Shown: piece by piece, positions 39,279-47,476 of the stretch | Numbering within the stretch: position 1 is the stretch's first letter | How the letters are laid out: each line of letters opens with the position of its first letter | From: Bifidobacterium breve | GTDB taxonomy: Bacteria; Actinomycetota; Actinomycetes; Nanopelagicales; Nanopelagicaceae | DNA: 64,000 bases | Direction: 5' to 3' | NCBI GenBank assembly: GCA_945863115.1 | Contig: CAMAYZ010000001.1 | Location: forward strand, 62,001 to 126,000 | The notes under the pieces: model-generated | What the model was told of the DNA's origin: nothing | The model's input: the letters and a program-made list of their open reading frames with translations, nothing else | The model's database searches: none | Translations under genes and position numbers: made by a program

Positions 39279-39300
39279 TAAGTGGGTTGTGAGGGACTCG
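39279..39300. repeat. 22-bp direct repeat, copy 1; remnant of tRNA-Lys 3' end (att-like)
   Basis: TAAGTGGGTTGTGAGGGACTCG, identical to 40757..40778 which contains the tRNA-Lys 3' end. Confidence 0.85.
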
Positions 39301-39490
39301 TTATCAAACCTTCAAACCATTCCCTTTGACCCAATATGTGGATATATCCGATCTTGACTCATCTCCAATATTAGGGATAGCCAGGGACATTTCAAAGGTT
39401 TTCAAAGACCGATAAGCCATTTTGGGAGGTAAGAGCAGAATTAAATGCTCAATATCCCATTTGGCTGGATCTCCCCATTACCCTTTTAGA

Positions 39491-40696
39491 ATGCGAATCA
39501 AGGGGAGTCTTGCCAAGGGATTTTTGATTGCCCTGGCCATTTCACTAATTCCTGTGGCAGCAATTTCAGCACAGAAAGTTAATCCAGGATCCAAATGCAA
39601 AGTGTTTATGCAAAAAGTGCCATACAAGAATAAGACATACACATGCATCAAGTTAGGCAAGAAGTTGGTTTGGAATAAAGGCGTAGAAACTGTTAAACCA
39701 GATCCCTTGCCAGTAGCAACTCCCACTCCAACTCCAACTCCCACTCCCACTCCAACTCCCACTCCAACTCCCATAGTTTTAACTTGGGGCAATATTGCGG
39801 CCAACTACGGTGAGATTTCAATAAATGTTTACAACCAAGGACAGATTCTTATAGATAGCAGTTATCAGCCAAAATATAAGTTAAATGTTTTAGTGGGGCC
39901 AAATACAAAACCCGCAATCATAAATCCTGCCGCTGCATTTGGCTTGGCATCAAATATGATGAAAAACTTTAAGCAACCCGAAGAAATTTATGCCATTTAC
40001 TACAATTTCATTGATAAAGATTGGGCTAAGAAATTTTTTCAGGAAAAAGATGGAGCACCTTGGTGGAATGGGTCAATTAATTACTCATGTCCTAGTGAAA
40101 ATAACTGCGAAATCGCAAGCGGTGGTAATTTAAGAAATTGGCAAGGATTTGTTCAGACTGGTGTGCCAAATAATCCTTGGTGGTCAGATCGCAGTCAATA
40201 TGCAGAACAGGACATTCATGAATTTACACATGTTGTTCAGTCTTATCAACAAAAACCAACATGGGGACATTGGGTAGACGCAACTCCGGTTTGGTTTTCC
40301 GAAGGACATGCGACTCTCATGCAAAAAATTGGGGGAAATAAGACTTTAGACTCATATAAATGGAATCAAGCCAGTCAGATTAAGAAATTTCCACCTGATC
40401 AGTCATTAAAGGATTTCTCTCCTGCAAGCATTCTTCAATATTACGATCAACTCACGCCAGGAAAAAACCCTGATCTGGCAAATACCAATCCCGCCCTACA
40501 TAAATATGCATATTCATTAGGTTATGCCACCGTTGAAGCTCTTGCAGCGATCGGAGGAATAGATTCTTTACTGGAACTGATAAGTCAAAATGTACCTGGA
40601 ACTACCTTTAGCCAAGCATTCAAAAAGGTGTATGGCATTGAGTGGGTCGCTGCTGCACCAATCCTTGCCGAAGTAGTTTCAAAACAAAGCAGGTAG
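39491..40696 (+). CDS. secreted HExxH metallopeptidase-like protein with Pro-Thr linker
   Basis: Signal peptide [27 protein letters not shown]; (TP)n linker; HEFTHVVQ...WFSEGHA; ATG 39491 preferred. Confidence 0.75.
   Translation: MRIKGSLAKGFLIALAISLIPVAAISAQKVNPGSKCKVFMQKVPYKNKTYTCIKLGKKLVWNKGVETVKPDPLPVATPTPTPTPTPTPTPTPTPIVLTWGNIAANYGEISINVYNQGQILIDSSYQPKYKLNVLVGPNTKPAIINPAAAFGLASNMMKNFKQPEEIYAIYYNFIDKDWAKKFFQEKDGAPWWNGSINYSCPSENNCEIASGGNLRNWQGFVQTGVPNNPWWSDRSQYAEQDIHEFTHVVQSYQQKPTWGHWVDATPVWFSEGHATLMQKIGGNKTLDSYKWNQASQIKKFPPDQSLKDFSPASILQYYDQLTPGKNPDLANTNPALHKYAYSLGYATVEALAAIGGIDSLLELISQNVPGTTFSQAFKKVYGIEWVAAAPILAEVVSKQSR
39718..39773 (+). repeat. tandem hexanucleotide-type repeat ACTCCN encoding Thr-Pro linker
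   Basis: ACTCCCACTCCAACTCCAACTCCCACTCCC... encodes [18 protein letters not shown]. Confidence 0.9.
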
Positions 40697-40756
40697 AACT
40701 TTTCGTTACTTTTCACTACGGATAGCGCTTGGATATTGGCCTTGCATCTACTTGCA

Positions 40757-40778
40757 TAAGTGGGTTGTGAGGGACTCG
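40757..40778. repeat. 22-bp direct repeat, copy 2 (overlaps tRNA-Lys 3' end)
   Basis: TAAGTGGGTTGTGAGGGACTCG, exact copy of 39279..39300. Confidence 0.9.
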
Positions 40779-40833
40779 AACCCCCGACCCGGTGATTAAG
40801 AGTCACCTGCTCTACCAACTGAGCTAACAACCC
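40761..40833 (-). tRNA. tRNA-Lys(CTT)
   Basis: GGGTTGT...GGTGA-CTCTTAA-TCACC...GGGGGTTCGAGTCCC-TC-ACAACCC-A cloverleaf. Confidence 0.95.
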
Positions 40834-40940
40834 GAGCTCATTCAAAGGGGGAAACCTCGAACGCATCGCAGACCCTATCAGCGAGAAGGGGTGTGCGCAA
40901 AAGCCTAAAGCGCGTCGGAACTTCTAATGTTTAAGCCTGT

Positions 40941-41432
40941 TTAATGCTGCTTGAAACGATTATAGGAATTTACGATCTCTACTTGGGCGGCATCATGATT
41001 TACCCATTCGCCACCATGGACTTCTTTGCCTGGTTCGAGAGTTTTATAGACTTCGAAGAAGTGCTTAATTTCTTCTAGCTCGTAGTAAGGCACATCAGCT
41101 AAATCTTTGAGACCAGACTTTCGAATATCTCCAGCTGCGACACAGAGCAGTTTGTCATCGCCGCCTTTTTCATCGGTCATACGAAACATTCCGATAACGC
41201 GACAAGAAACTACGCAACCAGGGAATGTTGGTTCATCCAACATGACAAGTGCATCAAGGGGATCGCCATCATTTGAAAGTGTGTTCTTAACAAAACCATA
41301 ATCATGTGGGAAACGTGTTGCAGTGAAGAGCATTCGATCTAGACGAACTTCTCCGGTTTCATGATTGATTTCATATTTGTTTCTTGAGCCGGCTGGGATT
41401 TCAATTACTACGTCGAAGACCATAGATTCCAT
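40941..41432 (-). CDS. ppa: inorganic pyrophosphatase
   Basis: VVIEIPAGSRNKYEINHETGEVRLDRMLFTATRFPHDYGFVKNTLSNDGDPLDALVM. Confidence 0.92.
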   Translation of the reverse strand: MESMVFDVVIEIPAGSRNKYEINHETGEVRLDRMLFTATRFPHDYGFVKNTLSNDGDPLDALVMLDEPTFPGCVVSCRVIGMFRMTDEKGGDDKLLCVAAGDIRKSGLKDLADVPYYELEEIKHFFEVYKTLEPGKEVHGGEWVNHDAAQVEIVNSYNRFKQH

Positions 41433-41453
41433 TTCAGGTCTCCTAAAGATTGG

Positions 41454-41527
41454 GGTGATCGACGGGGCTCGAACCCGCGACATCTCGGACCACAACCGAG
41501 TGCTCTACCAGCTGAGCTACGACCACC
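41454..41527 (-). tRNA. tRNA-His(GTG)
   Basis: G-GTGGTCG...CTCGG-TTGTGGT-CCGAG...CGATCAC-C, with G-1 and encoded CCA. Confidence 0.95.
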
Positions 41528-41560
41528 ATGGATGTCATAGTCTACATTCTCCAAAGGGAA

Positions 41561-41968
41561 CTAAGACCCAGGAGTTTTAAAACCTAGGGATTTTGCGGCT
41601 TTTCGCTGGACTTTGTCGTAGGTAAGAAAATCAATGGTCTTGCTGCCAAGACTCGCAGCAGAGGCTAAGTGGATGGCATCTAAGGTCGCCAAGTTGGTGC
41701 CCTCGGATATCTCAACAGCTAAATAAGAGGTCGCCTCGTCGAATTCAATAATATTGAAGATAGCGATATCGGCCTCGAAAAGCTTTGTTGCCATGGCGAA
41801 TTCAGAAGCGCTAAGGCGTTTGCGCAGGTTGATCAGGGTTTCGGTCACACCGATTTGGGAGATGTATTTATCCTGATATCTAATGATAATTTCTTCACAT
41901 TGTTGAGAAAACTCTTCTTCAAGATACCTCTTTAGTAATGCGCTTGAGTCTAAATAAAGAGATGTCAA
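41561..41968 (-). CDS. VapC-like PIN domain toxin
   Basis: MTSLYLDSSALLKRYLEEEFSQQCEEII...GTNLATLDAIHLASA...DFLTYDKV; PIN acidic residues. Confidence 0.85.
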   Translation of the reverse strand: MTSLYLDSSALLKRYLEEEFSQQCEEIIIRYQDKYISQIGVTETLINLRKRLSASEFAMATKLFEADIAIFNIIEFDEATSYLAVEISEGTNLATLDAIHLASAASLGSKTIDFLTYDKVQRKAAKSLGFKTPGS

Positions 41969-42255
41969 AATTTGCGCTCGCGACGAGATTCAATGAGCAA
42001 TTCTGTTGTTGTAGGTCCTGCCTTGCGCGGCTTAATCCGCTTGAAATTGCCCATCGAGGCGCGAGTGGCTGGTCTTACTCGCCCTTCTGCAATGGCACGT
42101 TCTAGAAATGCAGGCCGTTTAATTTCTTCACCCTGCACCGGTGTAAGGAGACAGATTGCCTGGCCGTGATTTGTAATTGTGATCTGCTCGCCCTCGTTTG
42201 CACGTTGCAGAATTTCAGATAGCCGATTTTTTAATTCCCTGATACCAATTTCCAT
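41965..42255 (-). CDS. Phd/YefM-type antitoxin
   Basis: MEIGIRELKNRLSEILQRANEGEQITITNHGQAICLLTPV; overlaps the toxin start by 4 nt. Confidence 0.85.
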   Translation of the reverse strand: MEIGIRELKNRLSEILQRANEGEQITITNHGQAICLLTPVQGEEIKRPAFLERAIAEGRVRPATRASMGNFKRIKPRKAGPTTTELLIESRRERKF

Positions 42256-42299
42256 GTGGCCACAATATCAGAATTTGTGGCTACATTTAAAGAGCGATT

Positions 42300-42860
42300 T
42301 TAATTGTTGGGGATGAAGATGGCCTTGCGGTAATACTCGAGCTCTTCGATGGAATCACGGATATCTCCGAGCGCGCGATGGTTGCCGGTCTTCTTTGGGG
42401 CGGCGAAGTAAATTCGGGGATACCAACGGCGAGCTAATTCTTTGATTGATGAGACATCGATAGTGCGATAGTGAAGATAGGCATTTAGAAGTGGCATATC
42501 GCGAGCGATAAAGGCTCGGTCGGTTCCAACTGAATTTCCAGCCAGTGGGGATTTGCCAGCGCCCGATGCATATTTTTCAAGGTAAGCAATTATTTCGGCT
42601 TCGGCCTTTTCGATTTCCACGCCATTTGGGATCTCGGTGATTAGGCCAGATTCGGTATGCATATTGGTGACAAATTCATTCATACCTTTTAATTGCTCTT
42701 CGGTTGCTCGGATAACCAGGTCAACGCCCTCGCCCAAGATGTTTAGTTCGGAGTCTGTAACCAGGACTGCGATTTCGACCAATACATCTTTATTAAGGTC
42801 TAAACCCGTCATCTCGCAATCGACCCAAATCAGGTTCGGGGAATCATTCTTTGAGCTCAC
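42300..42860 (-). CDS. orn: oligoribonuclease
   Basis: NLIWVDCEMTGLDLNKDVLVEIAVLVTDSELN...YHYRTIDVSSIKEL-like DEDDh motifs; NHRALGDIRDSIEELEYYR. Confidence 0.92.
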   Translation of the reverse strand: MSSKNDSPNLIWVDCEMTGLDLNKDVLVEIAVLVTDSELNILGEGVDLVIRATEEQLKGMNEFVTNMHTESGLITEIPNGVEIEKAEAEIIAYLEKYASGAGKSPLAGNSVGTDRAFIARDMPLLNAYLHYRTIDVSSIKELARRWYPRIYFAAPKKTGNHRALGDIRDSIEELEYYRKAIFIPNN

Positions 42861-42897
42861 CGGGGGAGCCTAATCGAGATAGCGCCTTGGGCCGTAA

Positions 42898-42930
42898 TTT
42901 CACCATTCGTTCACCTTGGGTTCACTTTCT
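42898..42930 (+). promoter_or_regulatory. candidate PHO box: three tandem 11-bp direct repeats upstream of pstC
   Basis: TTTCACCATTC|GTTCACCTTGG|GTTCACTTTCT, phased at 11 bp. Confidence 0.65.
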
Positions 42931-42969
42931 AGCCTCGCCAACGAATTGCCTGCCCGACATAATCCCCGG

Positions 42970-43962
42970 GTGAGTCAAACCATTAACCCCGTAAGCACAA
43001 CGCCGGAGCCACGCGTGCTTGTAACTAAGCCTCGTCGTTCAGATCAATTCTTCCGAGTGATTGTTACCAGCGGTGGAATGTCCTCCTTGTTGATCCTTGG
43101 ATTAATTCTTGCATTTCTTGCTTACCGTGGATTCGAAGTATTTCGCCTCGAAGGATTCGGGTTAATAACCAGTTCGGATTGGTCAGTAGTCGAAGATGAT
43201 AACGGAAGCGTTGTCTCGCAGAGTTATGGTTTGGCCGCGATGCTTGTCGGAACAGTCTTATCTGCAACTATTGGTGTCTTTATCGGAATACCAATTGCAG
43301 TGCTGAGTGCACTCTTTCTTGAATTTTATGCAGGGCGAAAAATTCGCAACTTCCTGATCGCTCTCATTGATCTTATGGCAGCGTTCCCCTCACTTCTCTT
43401 CGGCCTTTGGGGATTTTTAGTCTTAATGCCCAGCGCGGAGTATTGGGCTAAGTTGCTTCACAAGTATTTGGGATGGATTCCAATATTCGATGTTCCTGCC
43501 CCAGTCTTTACTCGTTCACCATTTATTGCGGGCGTTGTACTCGCAATCATGATTATTCCTATTTGCACCTCTATTTCACGTGAAGTCTTCTCACAAACCC
43601 CATTGGATCGAATTCAGGCCGCATACGCCTTAGGTGCAACAAGGCTTGCAATGATTCGCGCTGTTGTCATTCCTTTTGGACGTGGTGGAGTGATTGGCGG
43701 GGCGATGCTTGGTCTTGGCCGGGCTATGGGAGAAACGGTTGCCGTCTACTCGGTTCTTAACATTGTTTACCAAGTTAACTGGCAAGTGCTCTTTGGAGCA
43801 GGTGGAAATATTGCCTCGATGATCCTGCTTAAAATCGGTGAGGCCGATCGTGACGAGACCAATGCTCTTATGGCAGCTGGACTGGTGCTCTTTTTACTAA
43901 CTCTCATCATTAACTTCATTGCTAACTTTCTTGTAAGCCGACTAGGAAAGACAGGTCGCTAA
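42970..43962 (+). CDS. pstC: phosphate ABC transporter permease PstC
   Basis: GTG start at 42970 preferred; MAAFPSLLFGLWGF, ALGATRLAMIRAVVIPFGRGGVIGGAMLGLGRAMGETVAV. Confidence 0.9.
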   Translation: MSQTINPVSTTPEPRVLVTKPRRSDQFFRVIVTSGGMSSLLILGLILAFLAYRGFEVFRLEGFGLITSSDWSVVEDDNGSVVSQSYGLAAMLVGTVLSATIGVFIGIPIAVLSALFLEFYAGRKIRNFLIALIDLMAAFPSLLFGLWGFLVLMPSAEYWAKLLHKYLGWIPIFDVPAPVFTRSPFIAGVVLAIMIIPICTSISREVFSQTPLDRIQAAYALGATRLAMIRAVVIPFGRGGVIGGAMLGLGRAMGETVAVYSVLNIVYQVNWQVLFGAGGNIASMILLKIGEADRDETNALMAAGLVLFLLTLIINFIANFLVSRLGKTGR

Positions 43963-45015
43963 ATGTCCAACCTTGATCAAGTCAAACCAGGGATGCCTTG
44001 GCTGCCAACTCGGAAAGAGCGAAGCCAGAAAGCATTGAGCTTTCTTCTCTCTGTCCTTGCATCGGTTGTTCTTTTATTTACAACGGGACTCAACGGGAAA
44101 CTAGGTTGGGTCATTGCATTCTTCATCTCTTATGTTTCTATCTCATTTATTACCGAATATCGAAGAGCTGGAATCCCTGCCGCTCAAGATAGTTTGCTTA
44201 CCAGTATTTCTCGTTTTGCCATCTTCCTAGCGATTATTCCAATCGTGAGCATCTTGGCCACAGTGATTTCAAAAGGCTGGCGCGGTCTTCACTGGGGATT
44301 ATTTACACAAGACATGTCTCAAGCAACAGTCAATGACTCAATTGAAACTGGTGGAATGCTTGCAGCGATTCTTGGAACATTTATTATGGTTGGACTTGCA
44401 TTAATTTTTACGCTGCCGATCTCGATTCTCACAGCGCTCTATTTAACTGAGATTAAGGGAAAATTTGCAGGGTTGATTCGCTTTCTGGTGCAGGCGATGT
44501 CTGGAGTTCCTTCAATCGTTGCAGGTCTATTTATTCTCTCCAGTATTGTCTACCCAATTACTCAGTCGTTCTCAGGGCTTATGGGAGCCTTGGCACTCTC
44601 GATTTTGATGATCCCAACAGTTGCACGCACCGCAGAGGAAGTGCTTCTCCTGATCCCAAACGATTTACGTGAAGCTGGGCTGGCGCTCGGCGCAACCCAG
44701 TGGCGAACAGTTGCAATGGTCGTGGTCCCTGCAGTTAAGAGCGGGCTCGTGACAGCGATTATTTTGGGAGTCGCCCGAATTATTGGTGAGACAGCCCCTC
44801 TAATCCTGGTCACCGGTGGCGGCGATGCGACTAATTTCAATCCAGTCTCTGGACCAATGGGTTCGATTCCCTTCTACGTTTGGAAGGCATTTCTTTTGGG
44901 CGGCTCTGAAGAGTCCAGCTATCGCACTTGGGCGGGAATCCTGGTGCTACTAGTCTGGGTTCTTATTCTCTTCATGGCAGCCCGGCTTATCTCTTCACGG
45001 ACAAGGAAACGGTAG
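43963..45015 (+). CDS. pstA: phosphate ABC transporter permease PstA
   Basis: GVPSIVAGLFILSSIVYP, ALGATQWRTVAMVVVPAVKSGLVTAIILGVARIIGETAPLI. Confidence 0.92.
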   Translation: MSNLDQVKPGMPWLPTRKERSQKALSFLLSVLASVVLLFTTGLNGKLGWVIAFFISYVSISFITEYRRAGIPAAQDSLLTSISRFAIFLAIIPIVSILATVISKGWRGLHWGLFTQDMSQATVNDSIETGGMLAAILGTFIMVGLALIFTLPISILTALYLTEIKGKFAGLIRFLVQAMSGVPSIVAGLFILSSIVYPITQSFSGLMGALALSILMIPTVARTAEEVLLLIPNDLREAGLALGATQWRTVAMVVVPAVKSGLVTAIILGVARIIGETAPLILVTGGGDATNFNPVSGPMGSIPFYVWKAFLLGGSEESSYRTWAGILVLLVWVLILFMAARLISSRTRKR

Positions 45016-45021
45016 ATATAT

Positions 45022-45924
45022 ATGAGCACTCACGGCGAAGTCCCACAAGAGAATTCACAACCTAAACCAGGAGATAAGATGAAAACAACGACCACACCTC
45101 ATTCGTTAGCGGATTTAGCAAGCGCACGAGTAGTCAAAGCTCCAGGTACGCAGCCGATCGGTTCTGGTTTAGAGGCACGCGGTGTTCATGCATGGTTTGG
45201 CAAGAAGCATGCGCTCAAAGATGTCACCCTAGATTTTGCGGCCGGAACAGTCACAGCCCTCATCGGCCCATCAGGATGTGGAAAATCAACATTCCTTCGT
45301 ACGCTTAACCGGATGCACGAATTTATTCCAACGGCCGCTCTTGCTGGTGAAGTTCTTCTTGGCGGAAAAGATATTTATGCTGCAGGAACAGATGTAACAA
45401 AGATTCGCCTTCGTATCGGAATGGTCTTTCAAAAACCAAATCCATTCCCATCAATGACTATCGGGCAGAACGTTCTTTCAGGAATTAAGTTAGCTCAGCT
45501 CAAAGTCTCAAATACCAAAGAACTAATGGAAGAGTGCCTTGTTCGCGCGGGTTTGTGGGAAGAGGTAAAGGATCGTTTGGGCGAGCATGCAAGCGCGCTC
45601 TCTGGTGGTCAACAACAGCGTCTTTGTATTGCACGCTCTCTTGCAGTGCGCCCAGAGGTGCTGTTGATGGATGAGCCTTGTTCGGCTCTTGATCCTGGCT
45701 CAACATTCCGAATCGAACAGACTATCTCAGAGCTTTCGCGGACGATGACGATTGTAATTGTTACTCACAACATGCAGCAGGCCGCTCGCGTTTCTGATTA
45801 CTCCGCATTTATGCTCTCAGATGGCGGCCCCGGCGAATTGGTTGAAGTGGCACCCACAAACGAGCTCTTTTCTCGTCCTCGCGATAAGCGCACGGAGGAC
45901 TATGTCACCGGCCGATTCGGTTAA
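45022..45924 (+). CDS. pstB: phosphate ABC transporter ATP-binding protein PstB
   Basis: Walker A GPSGCGKSTFLRTLNRMHE, signature ALSGGQQQRLCIARSLA, MDEPCSALDP; start could be 45079. Confidence 0.92.
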   Translation: MSTHGEVPQENSQPKPGDKMKTTTTPHSLADLASARVVKAPGTQPIGSGLEARGVHAWFGKKHALKDVTLDFAAGTVTALIGPSGCGKSTFLRTLNRMHEFIPTAALAGEVLLGGKDIYAAGTDVTKIRLRIGMVFQKPNPFPSMTIGQNVLSGIKLAQLKVSNTKELMEECLVRAGLWEEVKDRLGEHASALSGGQQQRLCIARSLAVRPEVLLMDEPCSALDPGSTFRIEQTISELSRTMTIVIVTHNMQQAARVSDYSAFMLSDGGPGELVEVAPTNELFSRPRDKRTEDYVTGRFG

Positions 45925-45950
45925 TAATATAACTCAACTATTTGCGAAAA

Positions 45951-45972
45951 GTTCAATCGTTGTTCACCAAGT
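45951..45972 (+). promoter_or_regulatory. candidate PHO box: two tandem 11-bp direct repeats upstream of pstS
   Basis: GTTCAATCGTT|GTTCACCAAGT, 11-bp phased, in the pstB-pstS gap. Confidence 0.5.
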
Positions 45973-46059
45973 CGTAGCACGTTAGACCACCTCATTAACT
46001 ACTTTGAAGTTCTCACAACATGTGGGTCCCAATCTCGGGATGTAACTGAAAGGTAGAAG

Positions 46060-47205
46060 ATGAAACTCTCAAGTAAATTTGGTGTCGTAGCAGTTGCAGT
46101 CGGCCTCATCGTGGGACTTGCACCAGCGGCACAAGCGGCAAGTCTTTCGGGCGCAGGCGCTAGCTTCCCTCAACTCCTCATCGAAGCGTGCAAGGTCCCA
46201 TTCAATAAGAAAACAGGACACTCACTGACATACGGCGGCGGCGGTTCTGGAGCAGGAAAGACAGCTTCAGATAATCAGACAGGTGATGTTTGGTTCTCAG
46301 ATTCTGCACACACAGCCACAACAGCGCGCCCAACTATTGTTCATATTCCAGCGGTAGCTGCACCAATCGCTATTCTTCATAATCTACCCGCGAACACCCA
46401 GCTCTACTTATCTCCAACAACAGCTGCAAAGATCTTTGCTGGCGAAATCACACGTTGGAATGATCCAGCTATTGTAAAAGATAACAATCGCAAGGTTACA
46501 GAAGTTATTTATCGCAAAAATGCTCAGGGTGACGTTGTAAAAAATAAGGCAGGACAACCAATCGTTGTTCGCAATGTAACAAGAAATGCTCGATACACAC
46601 TTCCAAACCAGAAGATTACAGTGATCTTCCGCGCGGATAAGTCAGGCACTTCAAACAATTTCACTTCATGGCTCAGGGGCGTAAATCCAGCCACTTGGAC
46701 AAAGTCTGCAAATGACCTCTTTTCAACCGCTTTCCCAGGCAACATCAACGCACCTGGAAACATTGGCCGCATCGTTGGTGCGAACTTCTCACAAGGAGTC
46801 TCACAATTGGCAGCGGCAACAAAATACTCAATCACTTACGCCGAAGCATCTTATGGCGCTAAGTACAACCTGAAGACTGCAGCGATTGGTAATGCTGCAG
46901 GAAACTTCATGCTTCCAACAGCAACTGCAACTGGCGCCTTCCTTGCATCATCAAAGGTTGGATCAACCGGATTCTTCACCTTTGATTATGATACAAAAGA
47001 GCCAGGTGCTTACACTCTAGGAATTATTAGCTACATGCTTGGTGATTCAGACTACAAGAATAAGGCGAACGTTCCAGCAATTAAGGAGTGGGCAAACTTC
47101 ATAATCTCCCGTGAGTGCACAGATCTCGGTGCCGATGATGCCTTCATTCCAATTGAAGGTCAGTTCCGGAAGCTTGCAGAAGCTGCAATCGCTAAGTTGG
47201 GTTAA
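46060..47205 (+). CDS. pstS: phosphate-binding protein PstS
   Basis: Signal peptide; SLSGAGASFPQLLIEACKVPFNKKTGHSLTYGGGGSGAGKTASDNQTGDVWFSDSA; GEITRWNDPAIV. Confidence 0.9.
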   Translation: MKLSSKFGVVAVAVGLIVGLAPAAQAASLSGAGASFPQLLIEACKVPFNKKTGHSLTYGGGGSGAGKTASDNQTGDVWFSDSAHTATTARPTIVHIPAVAAPIAILHNLPANTQLYLSPTTAAKIFAGEITRWNDPAIVKDNNRKVTEVIYRKNAQGDVVKNKAGQPIVVRNVTRNARYTLPNQKITVIFRADKSGTSNNFTSWLRGVNPATWTKSANDLFSTAFPGNINAPGNIGRIVGANFSQGVSQLAAATKYSITYAEASYGAKYNLKTAAIGNAAGNFMLPTATATGAFLASSKVGSTGFFTFDYDTKEPGAYTLGIISYMLGDSDYKNKANVPAIKEWANFIISRECTDLGADDAFIPIEGQFRKLAEAAIAKLG

Positions 47206-47232
47206 AACCTACTAATCCCGAAGATGAAAATG

Positions 47233-47260
47233 AACGGCCAGGCTTATCAGCCTGGCCGTT
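47233..47260 (+). terminator. rho-independent terminator after pstS
   Basis: AACGGCCAGGC-TTATCA-GCCTGGCCGTT perfect stem followed by a pyrimidine-rich tract. Confidence 0.85.
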
Positions 47261-47270
47261 CTTCTTTCTC

Positions 47271-47330
47271 CTAATTTTCTTTTTAATTTCTTTCTAATTT
47301 TCTTCCTAATTTATTCCTAATTTCTTACTA
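47271..47330. repeat. imperfect 11-12 bp tandem repeat CTAATTTTCTTN x5
   Basis: CTAATTTTCTTT TTAATTTCTTT CTAATTTTCTTC CTAATTTATTC CTAATTTCTTA. Confidence 0.75.
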
Positions 47331-47348
47331 GTGCATGGTTCTCCAGTG

Positions 47349-47422
47349 CGCGCCTGGCAGGAATCGAACCTGCGGCCTACCGCTTAGAAGGCGGTTGCTC
47401 TATCCGACTGAGCTACAGGCGC
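47349..47422 (-). tRNA. tRNA-Arg(TCT)
   Basis: GCGCCTG...ACCGC-CTTCTAA-GCGGT...GCAGGTTCGATTCCTGC-CAGGCGC-G. Confidence 0.95.
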
Positions 47423-47476
47423 ATTTGTTGAATTTCATGTGCGAGTCTACCGATTTGAACCGATAAGGTTTCGCAC

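Noticed and set aside
39718-39773. Short tandem repeats considered as a CRISPR-like array
   Set aside because: Units are contiguous hexamers in a coding frame with no spacers; no cas genes in the window.
39478-39804. 108-aa minus-strand ORF with (GV)n repeats
   Set aside because: Antisense of the Thr-Pro microsatellite; no independent coding evidence.
39279-40833. Prophage or full integrative element at tRNA-Lys
   Set aside because: No integrase, excisionase, replication or phage structural genes between the direct repeats; only a minimal cassette or remnant can be supported.
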